Notes under the pieces: generated by a model
Databases searched by the model: none
Told to the model about the DNA's origin: nothing
What the model saw: only the letters and a program-made list of their open reading frames with translations
DNA from: Fibrivirga algicola
Lineage (GTDB): Bacteria; Bacteroidota; Bacteroidia; Cytophagales; Spirosomataceae
Assembly (NCBI RefSeq): GCF_011742925.1
Contig: NZ_WAEL01000006.1
Coordinates: 248,001-312,000 of the forward strand
DNA: 64,000 bases
Direction: 5' to 3'
Program-made: the position numbers and the translations under genes
Part shown: in pieces, positions 54,354 through 63,852 of the stretch
How the letters are laid out: each line of letters begins with the position of its first letter
Numbering within the stretch: the stretch's first letter is position 1

Positions 54354-55079
54354 ATGAAAAAAAATGTCCTTCATTGGCTAGTTCTTTGCGGCTTCTGGTT
54401 ACTATCGATTACAGCGATGGCACAGGAGTCCTACTTCAACGTACCAGAATCGGATGTGGCCAAGACACACAAACTAAATGTTCAACAGCAGTTTGTTATT
54501 CAAAGCTACTACCGCTCGCTGACGACAATTGACTACGGACTTGGAAAGGACTGGGAAATTGGCGCAAACCTACTGAACCTGGATTACTACCCTACCCAAA
54601 AGCACATCTTACGCAATGACTCGACAAGCGACCAGGCGTACTCGCCATTGTTGACACTGAACGCTCAAAAAATCTTCAAATTACCTCATGAGTTTCACAT
54701 TGGTATTGGCGGACAGGCTGGGTATAATCTTACGCCTGATAAAGCTCAGCGGCGATTTGTTGGTTACGCGTATGTCAACCTGAACAAGACTTTTTACAAA
54801 GATCATTATAAGCTGACTACTGGTGCCTATACTGGGCATGTCAGATACCTTGGCAATGGGCGACAGATTGGCTTCCAGACGGGCTTCGAAGCTGGTATTT
54901 TTTACCAGAAATTGCATGTACTTGGTGACTGGATTTCAGGCCAAAATGATGTAGGACAACTCGTAGTAGGCATAAGTATCTTTTTGTCAAAGAATATGCC
55001 TTTATCGATTGGATGGCAACGTGCAAACCAGGATGGTGCGTCGGCAATAGTAGTACAGCTGACTTTTGAACCCGATTGA
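54354..55079 (+). CDS. Predicted outer-membrane barrel protein
   Basis: A 241-residue exported protein with signal peptide (WLVLCGFWLLSITAMAQ) and barrel-type strands (FVIQSYYRSLTTIDYGLG, FHIGIGGQAGYNLT, IGFQTGFEAGIFYQKL). It follows paralogue 3 by 99 nt and precedes the GH65 gene by 63 nt; all three may be one transcript. No named family recognised. Confidence 0.6.
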   Translation: MKKNVLHWLVLCGFWLLSITAMAQESYFNVPESDVAKTHKLNVQQQFVIQSYYRSLTTIDYGLGKDWEIGANLLNLDYYPTQKHILRNDSTSDQAYSPLLTLNAQKIFKLPHEFHIGIGGQAGYNLTPDKAQRRFVGYAYVNLNKTFYKDHYKLTTGAYTGHVRYLGNGRQIGFQTGFEAGIFYQKLHVLGDWISGQNDVGQLVVGISIFLSKNMPLSIGWQRANQDGASAIVVQLTFEPD

Positions 55080-55142
55080 TTACCTGCGCCGTCTACTGTA
55101 CTTTACGCTATATTGCCAGTATTTTGACCTAAGCCAATTACT

Positions 55143-57194
55143 ATGAGCGGTAACCTACTTCTTAAGATTAGTATAGTAAGTTTATTCTGTTGCGTAACGA
55201 GTGTACCTGCCAACGCCCAGAAACAGCAAGGGGATTGGCAAATTGTGGCGCAAAACATTAATGCTGCCAATTATTATGGTATCACTGTAGCTAACGGAAT
55301 GATTGGACTGGTGTCATCACCTGAGCCAATGAAGGTGAAGGATGTAGTGCTAAATGGCGCATTTGATACTTACGGCCGGGGGCGGGTGTCAAATATTCTG
55401 AAGGTGTTCAACTTCGCCAATATGAACCTCGATGTCGACGGGCAACGGATCGACCAGCGCACGATTGCCAATTACCGGCAAATGCTCGACATGCAAAATG
55501 CGGCCCTGACAACAACGTTCGACTTCAAAGATAAAGTCAGCGTTAAACAAACCGTGCTGGCTCTGAGACACCTCCCTTTCTCGGCCCTAACACAAGTGGA
55601 GATTACAGCAAAGAAAGACTGCGAAATCATTCCAATGTCGGTGCTCGAATCACCGGAGAACTTAAAGGAGGTAAAGAATTTTTATTCGGAAATTGACCGC
55701 CCTCATGTAACCATTCGTTTATTGACGTCGGTTGCAAAAAGCCCTACCGGACGGCATACCGTTGCCGCTTCAACATCATTCCTATTCGACGAGCCCCACG
55801 GTCAGGAGCCCGATGTCATTCATGAAGATTGGGACTATAACATGCACCTGGCTAAGTTTAAAAAGCAGCTAAAGGCAGGGCAGACGTATAAGTTTAGCGT
55901 GGTTGGCTCCGTATCATCAACGGCTCATACTGCCGATCCGCATAACGAAGCCGAGCGCCTGACCATCTTTGCTGCGTTGGAACGTACCCAGCGTCTACTT
56001 AGCCGTCACCATACTGAATGGGAAAAGCTTTGGCAATCAGATATTATAATCGAGGGTGATCCGGATGCCCAGCGGGCAGTTCGGCAAGCGTTGTATCATC
56101 TGTACTCATTTGCACGCGAAGGGACCGCCTACAGTCTGTCGCCTATGGGGCTATCAGGACTGGGCTACAATGGACATGTTTTCTGGGATACTGAACTCTG
56201 GATGTACCCGCCGTTGGTGACCCTTAAACCCGAGCTTGCTAAATCATTGCTTGAGTACCGCTATGAACGTATGGCTATGGCGCGGCAGAATGCGTTTAGT
56301 CATGGCTATACAGGGGTTATGTTTCCCTGGGAATCAGACGCTGATGGGCAGGAAGCAACACCTGTTTGGGCGCTTACGGGTCCGTTTCAACACCATATCA
56401 CCGGGTGCGTGGGCTGGTCATTCTGGACGTACTATCAGGTGACAAAAGATAAAGAGTGGCTACGTACCCGGGGGTATCCGATGCTGAAAGAGGTGGCCGA
56501 CTTTTGGGTAAGCCGAGTAGAAAAGGGCCCTGATGGGCAATACCACATTAACAATGTGATCGGCTCAAATGAATGGCAGGAAAACATCGACGATAATGCT
56601 TTTACAAACGGTATGGTAAAGACCGTGTTGCCAATGGTAACAAAAGCGGCGCGAGAATTGGGTATTGAACCTAACCCGCAATGGAACGCAATAGCTGCCG
56701 CCATTCCTATTCTGACGTTTCCAGACGGAACAACCAAAGAAAATCGGACATACGATGGCGTAATGATAAAACAGGCTGATGCAAATTTGCTGGCATTTCC
56801 ACTCAAGATTGTAACAGATGAGGCCAAAATACGTAAGGACTTAGCCTACTACACACCCCGCTATTCTCCTGATGGCCCTGCAATGGGTTGGTCTGTTCTA
56901 TCTACACTGTATACAAGGATGGGAGACCCCGAGAAAGGATATGATTGGTTTGTAAGGAGCTACAAGCCTAATGAGGTGCCTCCATTTGGTGTATTGTCTG
57001 AAACAGCGGGAGGTACCAACCCTTATTTCGCTACTGGAGCTGGGGGAATGCTACAGGCAGTTATCAACGGATTTGGCGGCGTAGATATTACCGATGCAGG
57101 TATTGGACAGCTACAAGGACGGCTACCCAAAAAATGGAAGTCGCTGACGATAAAAGGCGTTGGGATAGAGCGTAAAACAATTACTGTAAAGTAG
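55143..57194 (+). CDS. Glycoside hydrolase family 65, exported
   Basis: The 683-residue product has a signal peptide (about 1-25) and the GH65 (alpha/alpha)6 barrel: GYNGHVFWDTELWMYPPL (substrate-binding His/Trp/Asp) and the general-acid motif VIGSNEWQENIDDNAF with Glu477. Family members are trehalose, maltose or kojibiose phosphorylases and hydrolases such as the glucosyl-galactosyl-hydroxylysine glucosidase; phosphorylase or hydrolase cannot be told from this sequence by eye, but a periplasmic hydrolase is likely. Its stop codon is inside a terminator hairpin shared with the tetR gene. Confidence 0.85.
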   Translation: MSGNLLLKISIVSLFCCVTSVPANAQKQQGDWQIVAQNINAANYYGITVANGMIGLVSSPEPMKVKDVVLNGAFDTYGRGRVSNILKVFNFANMNLDVDGQRIDQRTIANYRQMLDMQNAALTTTFDFKDKVSVKQTVLALRHLPFSALTQVEITAKKDCEIIPMSVLESPENLKEVKNFYSEIDRPHVTIRLLTSVAKSPTGRHTVAASTSFLFDEPHGQEPDVIHEDWDYNMHLAKFKKQLKAGQTYKFSVVGSVSSTAHTADPHNEAERLTIFAALERTQRLLSRHHTEWEKLWQSDIIIEGDPDAQRAVRQALYHLYSFAREGTAYSLSPMGLSGLGYNGHVFWDTELWMYPPLVTLKPELAKSLLEYRYERMAMARQNAFSHGYTGVMFPWESDADGQEATPVWALTGPFQHHITGCVGWSFWTYYQVTKDKEWLRTRGYPMLKEVADFWVSRVEKGPDGQYHINNVIGSNEWQENIDDNAFTNGMVKTVLPMVTKAARELGIEPNPQWNAIAAAIPILTFPDGTTKENRTYDGVMIKQADANLLAFPLKIVTDEAKIRKDLAYYTPRYSPDGPAMGWSVLSTLYTRMGDPEKGYDWFVRSYKPNEVPPFGVLSETAGGTNPYFATGAGGMLQAVINGFGGVDITDAGIGQLQGRLPKKWKSLTIKGVGIERKTITVK

Positions 57195-57249
57195 TTATGA
57201 TACTGTCAGCTGCACACTACCCCTAGTGCAGCTGACAGTATCATAACTA
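57192..57249. terminator. Bidirectional hairpin containing both stop codons
   Basis: Arms TAGTTATGATACTGTCAGCT... (57192-57215) and 57226-57249 are a perfect 24-bp inverted repeat with a 10-nt loop. The outermost TAG of each arm is the stop codon of GH65 and of the TetR gene. Confidence 0.9.
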
Positions 57250-57915
57250 TTTCCATTGGATGTCGAGCGCACTATCTGATTTGGCAAACACAGCACTTTC
57301 CGATTCGGTGGCTTTCTTGCTTAATGCCGAATAAATTAGCTTGATGGCCTGCTCTATTCGCTTCCAGCCTTCTTCACTGCGTAGATTTATACCAGCCATA
57401 GTGCGGTTGTTATCGGCTAGCAGTGTCAAATAAGACATAGCACCGATAGTAACGGCGGATATAGCTTGGTTGTCTACATCCGTCACGAACGAAAATTGAC
57501 CAATTAGCCGCGAAATCTCTTCGTCTTGCGCCTGGCTGGCAATATCTGCAACGGGGTCACTATCAATGGTATTTGCTTTTAATAATTCACGACTTGCCTT
57601 ATTATTTCTGAATTGCCGGAATAATTGAGTCAACTGCTTATGCCATAGGCGGCTTAATTCCTCTTCACTGCTAGGGCGGAGTTGCTCTAATACCGAATCC
57701 GTGAAGTTAGGGTATAACCGACCCATCTTTATGTAGTAGCTGATTAATCCCTCAAGGCCACCAAAATAACGGTAAATCAATACTTTGCTGACCCCCGCCC
57801 GTTCTGCAACACGATTTACACCTACAGCCTGTAATCCTCTTTCTGCCAGTACCTCCTCAAACGCATCAATGATCCGTTGCGTAGTCTTAGCGCGATTTCT
57901 TCGTACTTTTTCCAT
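57247..57915 (-). CDS. TetR/AcrR family transcriptional regulator
   Basis: The 222-residue product has an N-terminal helix-turn-helix (ERGLQAVGVNRVAERAGVSK VLIYRYFGG region, about 24-52) and a ligand-binding domain with no recognisable ligand signature. It faces the GH65 gene and lies beside the sensor kinase gene. It has its own -7 box 93 bases upstream. The target is not known; autoregulation is likely for the family. Confidence 0.88.
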   Translation of the reverse strand: MEKVRRNRAKTTQRIIDAFEEVLAERGLQAVGVNRVAERAGVSKVLIYRYFGGLEGLISYYIKMGRLYPNFTDSVLEQLRPSSEEELSRLWHKQLTQLFRQFRNNKASRELLKANTIDSDPVADIASQAQDEEISRLIGQFSFVTDVDNQAISAVTIGAMSYLTLLADNNRTMAGINLRSEEGWKRIEQAIKLIYSALSKKATESESAVFAKSDSALDIQWK

Positions 57916-58007
57916 ATTAGTGAGGCTTAGAAGCTGATATTTTGTATCTCAGACGTACCATTTTTAATAAGGTCACTATTAGTCAACATTAAATACGTTA
58001 TACTACT

Positions 58008-58015
58008 CAAATGTA
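58008..58015 (-). promoter_or_regulatory. -7 promoter box of the tetR gene
   Basis: TACATTTG on the minus strand is an exact TAnnTTTG. GTCA-containing direct repeats (57972-57986) lie just downstream and may be an autoregulatory site. Confidence 0.4.
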
Positions 58016-58175
58016 ATGTCAATCAGGAGTTTGTAAATTTGTGTGTATTAGCTAGTACCTTATATACCAGTTTAAAATTCAACCTTAAGTAAACTAGAAT
58101 ATTTTAAAAGTATATTTATGGGATATTGCTGCTATAGATAAACGTACAAGGCCTCATGCAGTAGAGAAGAAATTG

Positions 58176-61100
58176 TCAGGAAAATGGAATTCTGACCGAG
58201 ATGTGGGAACGCCGTAACTTCCGATCGGCATAAGGTAAGGGTATCGAGATTATAACCGAAGTGCTTTTTTCCTGTTCACTTTGCCATTGAATATTTCCCA
58301 GAAGTATAGCTACCCGCGATTCAATATTACCAATGCCCAGCCCTTGCCGTACACGATCGTAACTAAACCCTTGGCCGTTATCAGCGTAGGTCAAATAAAT
58401 GCGATCTTCCCGGTACCGGCACGTAATATCTATGCGTGTAGCATTGGCATGTTTCAACGTGTTGTTAATTAGCTCCTGCACTATGCGGTATAGCATAATC
58501 TCGGTGTCAGTAGGCAGCCGCGTCAGGCTAGTGTCTAAACTTACATGAGCCTCGATAGCGCCGGTTGCATTAATTCGGTCAAGTAACTCTTCGAGAGCAG
58601 TTCCAAAGCCGTATTGTTCCAGGGTGCGGGGATTCAGTTCGCGAAGTAAATCACGTACATCGCTAATGGTATCATTGATTAGCATATTGATTGCATTGCG
58701 GAGTGTTCGGGGCGCTTCTTCATCGCCCGCAAAGCGTGCTATTTGTGATGTATATAGCTTCAGTGTAGCCAATCGGGTACCAATCTCGTCGTGTAGGTCG
58801 CGGGCAATATCTCGTTTTACCTGCTCCTGTACATCAAACGCCAGACGAAGTTGCTCGGCCTGCTTGTCGCGGATTTGCCATTCGCGCCTACGTACCCAAA
58901 ATAAAATCAGACCGCTTAGGGCAATGATTACCAAGCCAACAAATGGAATGGTTCGCCAAAAAGGCGGGTTGATTTGAATAGCTAGACGGTGGATATGGTA
59001 ACTCCAGCGCCCATCCTTATTAGCTGTTCTCACCTCCAGTATATAATTGCCCGGTGGCACGTTGGCATAGCGAACGTAATTCTTTTCGCCCGCCTGTACC
59101 CAATCACTATCATAATTACTGAGTTTGTAGGAGTACCTGTTTCGCGTGTTGCTCAAGTAATCAATAGCAGCAAATTCGAGTGAGAAGGTGTTTTGCGAAT
59201 AATTTAGTTTTAAGGCTTCTTCATTGAGTACGGCATCTGTAGCATAAGGCTCATCGTTTACTCGAAGGTTATACAAATGCACTGCCGGGTTTGTATGGGT
59301 GCTACGGTAAAGATCAGGTTGACAACTGTTGAATCCATTCACCCCACCAAAAAGCAACGTACCGTTTTGGGTTTGAAGTAATGCGTTCCCGTTATATTCA
59401 AGGCCTTGAAGCCCATCTGCTAAACCAAAGTTTTTGATCTGTTTGGTTGACACATCAAACCTGGTGATACCTCGGTTGGTGCTCATCCAGAGGTTATTAT
59501 GTCTATCGGGTAAAACACCGTATATGAACGAGTTCGCCAATCCATCCCGCTCGGTATAGAGTTGAATTTTGCCAGTTCTAGGGTCAAGTGCAGCCAATCC
59601 ACGATCGGTAGAAAGCCAAACCAGTTTACGGGCGATATCATTGTAAATATGTAGAACCGTATAGCCAACTAAGCCAGTTATTACTGGTTTCCAGGGAGCA
59701 GCGGACCCGTCGGGAGGAAGCTGAAAGCACGTGAACCCGTTTAAGTAAGTACCCACCCATAAGCGGCGTGTAGTCGGTTCCCAATTGAATGAAAATAAAT
59801 TCTGATTGGCGAATTCGGGTCGTTTCTGCCATTGGCGGGTGGCAAGACTCAGTTGAAAAATACCCTCCTCGGAAGTCGCCAACATGGTATCTGCGCTAAT
59901 GGCTACTAAGTCGCGTGCAAAATTTTCGGCAACTTCTGCTTGCTTGGTTGCGGCTTTGGGAAACGTCAATAATTCAAACGATTCATCACGCGGATGAAAC
60001 AGATAGGCGCCACCGATTGTACCAACCCACATACGCTTGTACGGATCAACGTACAAACGTTTGATGAGGTTGTGCATGGGTAAATTACTTCGTGGCCGGG
60101 TAGTGAGATAGTGACGGAGTACACGCCATGAAGATTGTTCCAGGACATTGATACCCGACTCCGTTCCGACCCAAATAGGTGGTTTGGAAAGTGCTTTGTC
60201 AGCTGGTGTTGTAGCAAACTCGGCAAATCCCCGGATAGTGTAGCTGGTTAATTGGGTAGATGCATTGCCCTGGCTAGCTTGAAAACTTTTTGATAGCCCG
60301 CCAAACGAAAATAATTCGGGAACAAGCTTTACTACGCCGTTGGGATCGATGTTGGCCCATATTATTCCTTGATTGTCAACAAAAATTTTATTGATCTCAT
60401 ACTGGCTGATTGTCTGGGTAGTATTTGGTGGGCTTTCAACGGCACCAAACAGGCGCGCACGCTTATCAAAGTAAAAAATACCCTGTTGCTGAGTTCCAAT
60501 CCAGATTCGACCTTGTGGATCTTCGGCCAGACTATAGATGGGACCAAGGTCGTTGTTCCCTACCCGATTGTAGGTGTGGGCTATACCGGCTTTATAATCA
60601 AAACGAATGAGTCCGTTTGCGGTACCAACCCAGGCGATATTTTCGGTGTCGATATGGAATGAGAAAACTGTCTCGGTCCTGCCAAACGTATTTTCTGGCT
60701 TATTGCTGAAGTAATAGTAACGCTTTCGTTCGGCTAGATTGTATCGAAGTAAACCCGTAGACGTGTGAAGCCATACGTCACCTGCCGGAGTACGTATGGT
60801 TGAGCTTTGCATATCATATTCCTGCTTTGGTTTCAGCGCAGAATGAATAATATGCTTGGTTCTTGACCGGATATCTACAGAAACAAGGCCTTCATCGTCG
60901 CTGAGATAGAGTAATTCTTTTTCGTTAGCAAAGAAGGGAAGTGTTCGAGAGGGTACGGGCCGTTTGCCAGGTTTGGGGAGGGCCGTATAGAAGCAGGTAA
61001 ACGAATTTTTCCAGCGGTCGTACCGGTTAAGTCCTTCTTCGGTACCCACCCAGATCGTACCCTGTTTGTCTTCGACAATTCCAAATATGTTGACGCCACG

Positions 61101-61379
61101 AATGCTTCCAGGTTGGTTATCGTCGGGACGGTAAGTCAAAAATCGGTGGCCGTCATAGCAGTTTAGGCCATCTTGAGTGCCAAACCACATAAACCCACGC
61201 GAATCTTTGAGCATGAAGTAGACAGACCCCTGCGTGAGTCCATTATCTACGCCGATATGATCAACTCGAAACCGGACAGAAGGTAGTAGAGGCTCAGCGA
61301 AAGTATGGCCATAAAGCGTCAACAGCCCACAGCAGACCGTAGCCCACCATCGTGTTGTACACGTAGCTACTCTTCTCAT
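58176..61379 (-). CDS. Hybrid-like propeller sensor histidine kinase (HisKA_3 class)
   Basis: A 1067-residue membrane sensor: signal (about 1-28), two-component-regulator propeller with repeated IWVGT-type blades (about 40-720; e.g. GFMWFGTQDGLNCYDG), a Y_Y_Y Ig-like domain (about 730-800), one membrane helix (about 803-823), then a NarL-type kinase with phosphorylated His in DLHDEIG (about 858), NNTLKHANA and DNGQGF ATP-site boxes. There is no receiver or DNA-binding domain. Such propeller sensors often detect glycans. No cognate response regulator is in the window, though the GH65/SGNH genes may be its regulon. Confidence 0.9.
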   Translation of the reverse strand: MRRVATCTTRWWATVCCGLLTLYGHTFAEPLLPSVRFRVDHIGVDNGLTQGSVYFMLKDSRGFMWFGTQDGLNCYDGHRFLTYRPDDNQPGSIRGVNIFGIVEDKQGTIWVGTEEGLNRYDRWKNSFTCFYTALPKPGKRPVPSRTLPFFANEKELLYLSDDEGLVSVDIRSRTKHIIHSALKPKQEYDMQSSTIRTPAGDVWLHTSTGLLRYNLAERKRYYYFSNKPENTFGRTETVFSFHIDTENIAWVGTANGLIRFDYKAGIAHTYNRVGNNDLGPIYSLAEDPQGRIWIGTQQQGIFYFDKRARLFGAVESPPNTTQTISQYEINKIFVDNQGIIWANIDPNGVVKLVPELFSFGGLSKSFQASQGNASTQLTSYTIRGFAEFATTPADKALSKPPIWVGTESGINVLEQSSWRVLRHYLTTRPRSNLPMHNLIKRLYVDPYKRMWVGTIGGAYLFHPRDESFELLTFPKAATKQAEVAENFARDLVAISADTMLATSEEGIFQLSLATRQWQKRPEFANQNLFSFNWEPTTRRLWVGTYLNGFTCFQLPPDGSAAPWKPVITGLVGYTVLHIYNDIARKLVWLSTDRGLAALDPRTGKIQLYTERDGLANSFIYGVLPDRHNNLWMSTNRGITRFDVSTKQIKNFGLADGLQGLEYNGNALLQTQNGTLLFGGVNGFNSCQPDLYRSTHTNPAVHLYNLRVNDEPYATDAVLNEEALKLNYSQNTFSLEFAAIDYLSNTRNRYSYKLSNYDSDWVQAGEKNYVRYANVPPGNYILEVRTANKDGRWSYHIHRLAIQINPPFWRTIPFVGLVIIALSGLILFWVRRREWQIRDKQAEQLRLAFDVQEQVKRDIARDLHDEIGTRLATLKLYTSQIARFAGDEEAPRTLRNAINMLINDTISDVRDLLRELNPRTLEQYGFGTALEELLDRINATGAIEAHVSLDTSLTRLPTDTEIMLYRIVQELINNTLKHANATRIDITCRYREDRIYLTYADNGQGFSYDRVRQGLGIGNIESRVAILLGNIQWQSEQEKSTSVIISIPLPYADRKLRRSHISVRIPFS

Positions 61380-61443
61380 CGCTCAGGTCTTTAACCTACT
61401 GTTACTGAACCGAATTATACGAAAAAATAACTACACTAAATGT

Positions 61444-61457
61444 ATGCTTATAAGCAT
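61444..61457. promoter_or_regulatory. 14-bp palindrome upstream of the sensor kinase
   Basis: ATGCTTATAAGCAT is a perfect palindrome about 65 bases upstream of the kinase start, an operator-like site of unknown regulator. Confidence 0.35.
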
Positions 61458-61510
61458 TTTTTTGCAGTTTGAGATATATTACTTAGCTGTAAATCTGAAT
61501 AAAGTGCAAC

Positions 61511-61537
61511 TAAAAGCCCCCAAGTAGGGGGCTTTAG
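61511..61537 (-). terminator. Terminator of the dipeptidase transcript
   Basis: Stem with AAAGCCCCC / GGGGGCTTT around 61513-61536 and a short loop; on the minus strand TTTT follows. It lies about 50 bases after the dipeptidase stop. Confidence 0.7.
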
Positions 61538-61585
61538 AATTAAATCCAATAAAAGACAAATGCGCGTGGCAGGGTAAACGGTTGA

Positions 61586-62971
61586 TCATGAATCAACTGC
61601 CTCGCCAGTAGTTTTTAGGGCCGTATAGTGCTTATAGAAATAAGGAATCGTTTCGATGCCTTTGTAAAAGTTGAATAGCCCATAGCTTTCATTGGGTGAA
61701 TGCAGTGCATCGGCGTCAAGGCCAAAGCCCATTAGAATACTTTTGATACCCAGTTCCTTTTCAAACAGGGCGACAATAGGAATGCTACCACCACCACGGG
61801 TAGGAATTGGCTTTTTACCCCACGCTTCTTCAAAAGCCCGACTTGCTGCTTCAAATTCAATTGAATCGGTGGGCGTTACGTAGGGAAAACCGCCGTGATG
61901 GGGCTTTACTTTTACCGTTACTGAAGCGGGAGCAATTGACTCGAAATGTGCGGCAAACAGGGCCGTGATCTCGTCGGGCGTTTGATTAGGCACCAGGCGC
62001 ATGCTAATCTTGGCCGATGCTTTTGAAGGCAATACGGTCTTAGCGCCTTCGCCGGTGTAGCCTCCCCATATGCCGTTAACATCCAGCGTAGGGCGGATTG
62101 AGGTACGTTCGTTGGTTGAGAATCCCGCTTCGCCAAATACGTCGCCAATGCCCAGATCGCGCTTGTACTCGTCGAGATCAAACGGTGCTTTGGCCAACTC
62201 GGCTCGCTCAGCATCGGTGAGGTCAACCACCGGATCGTAAAAGCCGGGAATAGTGATACGGCCATCCGCGTCTTTCAATGAGGCAATCATTTGGCAGAGC
62301 ACGTTGATTGGGTTATCGACCCCACCACCATATACGCCTGAATGCAGATCACGGTTAGGGCCGGTTACTTCCACTTCAACATACGACAGGCCGCGTAGCC
62401 CCGATTCCACCGAGGGTACGTCATTGCTGATAATGCTCGTGTCTGAGATTAAGATGACGTCAGCAGCAAGTTTCTGCCGGTTGGCCGTTACAAAATCACC
62501 CAGGTGGTCAGAGCCTACTTCCTCTTCGCCTTCAATCATTACTTTCACATTGCAGGGTAGGTTTCCGGTGGCCAGCATGGCTTCCAGCGCCTTTATGTGC
62601 ATGTAAAACTGGCCTTTATCGTCGCAGGCACCCCGGGCGTAAATACGTTCGTTGCGGATGGTCGGCTCAAAGGGAGGGGTATCCCAAAGCTCATACGGAT
62701 CAGCAGGCTGAACGTCGTAATGGCCATAGACCAATACCGTTGGCTTTGACGGATCAATGATTTTTTGAGCGAACACGATCGGGTGCCCTGCTGTGTCAAT
62801 AAGTTCAGCATTGTCCAGACCCGCATCGCTCAGCCGGTCGCGAACGAACTCGGCCGCCCGACGAACATCATCTTTAAACTTAGAATCAGCTGAAACCGAT
62901 GGAATCCGGATCAAATCGAACAGTTCGTCCAGGAATCGTTGCTTGTTTTCTGTTAGGTACGTAGCGAGCAT
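61586..62971 (-). CDS. M20 family dipeptidase (CNDP2-like)
   Basis: Zinc-dependent dipeptidase of 461 residues. It has the metal-site motifs VLVYGHYDVQPAD, ACDDKGQ, EGEEEVGSDH and PTRGGGSIP in order, with the dimerisation domain between (about 190-330). No signal peptide, so it is cytosolic and probably hydrolyses peptides taken up from outside. Terminator downstream; a degenerate hairpin lies upstream. Confidence 0.92.
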   Translation of the reverse strand: MLATYLTENKQRFLDELFDLIRIPSVSADSKFKDDVRRAAEFVRDRLSDAGLDNAELIDTAGHPIVFAQKIIDPSKPTVLVYGHYDVQPADPYELWDTPPFEPTIRNERIYARGACDDKGQFYMHIKALEAMLATGNLPCNVKVMIEGEEEVGSDHLGDFVTANRQKLAADVILISDTSIISNDVPSVESGLRGLSYVEVEVTGPNRDLHSGVYGGGVDNPINVLCQMIASLKDADGRITIPGFYDPVVDLTDAERAELAKAPFDLDEYKRDLGIGDVFGEAGFSTNERTSIRPTLDVNGIWGGYTGEGAKTVLPSKASAKISMRLVPNQTPDEITALFAAHFESIAPASVTVKVKPHHGGFPYVTPTDSIEFEAASRAFEEAWGKKPIPTRGGGSIPIVALFEKELGIKSILMGFGLDADALHSPNESYGLFNFYKGIETIPYFYKHYTALKTTGEAVDS

Positions 62972-63002
62972 AGTAGGTTGATGTTAGAAACTAGATACTA
63001 GA

Positions 63003-63069
63003 CATTGAATAACGGACAAACTGCTACTGCCGCCACCGCCAAAGTTCCGGTGGGCAGTGACCGTTAATG
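63003..63069. repeat. Degenerate intergenic inverted repeat
   Basis: CATTGAATAACGG...CTGCCGCCACCG pairs imperfectly with CCGGTGGGCAGTGACCGTTAATG. It lies between the dipeptidase start and the plsY stop; the pairing is interrupted and may be a decayed element. Confidence 0.4.
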
Positions 63070-63074
63070 AACCA

Positions 63075-63722
63075 TTATTTCGCCTTCTTAAGCTTAATCA
63101 ATACAGTGCGGCTTTCATTGCCCTGAAGCAGGCGTCCAATATTTTTCTTGTGGGTGATTACTACCACCAGAAATATAACAAAGCCAAAGGCGATAAGAAG
63201 CGGATTCTCAGGTTGGCCCGATATGCGGAGCAGTAACAGTACCGGAAAGGCCAATGCCGCCAAAATAGAACCGAGCGAGACATACTGCGAGGCAATTACC
63301 ACAAGTAGCCAGACGCCAATGCAAAGAGCGGCTACGTCGGGCTTTATTGCCAGGGCCATACCCAGGAGCGTGGCTACGCCCTTGCCCCCGCGAAACTGGG
63401 CGAAAACGGGAAAGAGATGACCTAACACCGCCAGAAAACCAAACATAAGCTGGCATCCCAATACTTCGTCGACCGACAACGTACCCAGCGCGCTAAGAAT
63501 ATGCACCAATGAGGCGGCCGCAAATCCTTTCAGTACATCGACCAGCATAACAACGGTGCCTGCCCGCTTACCCAAAACCCGAAACGTGTTGGTTGCTCCG
63601 GCATTACCACTTCCATGCTCACGGATATCAATCTTAAAGAAGGCGCGTCCGTACCAAACGGCAGTCGGAATCGACCCAAGTAAGTAAGCCAGCAACGCGG
63701 CTGGGGCAATAGATAAAGTCAT
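63075..63722 (-). CDS. plsY: Glycerol-3-phosphate acyltransferase PlsY
   Basis: Uses acyl-phosphate to make lysophosphatidic acid, the first step of phospholipid synthesis. The 215-residue polytopic product has the three PlsY motifs: GSIPTAVWYG, HGSGNAGATNTFRV and FRGGKGVAT. It has an exact -7 box upstream. It lies 94 nt upstream of the dipeptidase start on the same strand. Confidence 0.95.
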   Translation of the reverse strand: MTLSIAPAALLAYLLGSIPTAVWYGRAFFKIDIREHGSGNAGATNTFRVLGKRAGTVVMLVDVLKGFAAASLVHILSALGTLSVDEVLGCQLMFGFLAVLGHLFPVFAQFRGGKGVATLLGMALAIKPDVAALCIGVWLLVVIASQYVSLGSILAALAFPVLLLLRISGQPENPLLIAFGFVIFLVVVITHKKNIGRLLQGNESRTVLIKLKKAK

Positions 63723-63774
63723 TAGTGCGATCTTATGTAGGGCTGTGTCTGAGTCATTTCGTCAGAACTGACCT

Positions 63775-63782
63775 CAAATTTA
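63775..63782 (-). promoter_or_regulatory. -7 promoter box of plsY
   Basis: TAAATTTG on the minus strand matches TAnnTTTG exactly, 53 bases before the ATG. Confidence 0.5.
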
Positions 63783-63852
63783 GCAAAAAACCAACGAACG
63801 CCTTCTAACGCTATCCAAGGAGGCGTTTAGTTACCTAGTGGCTCCTCGTAAA

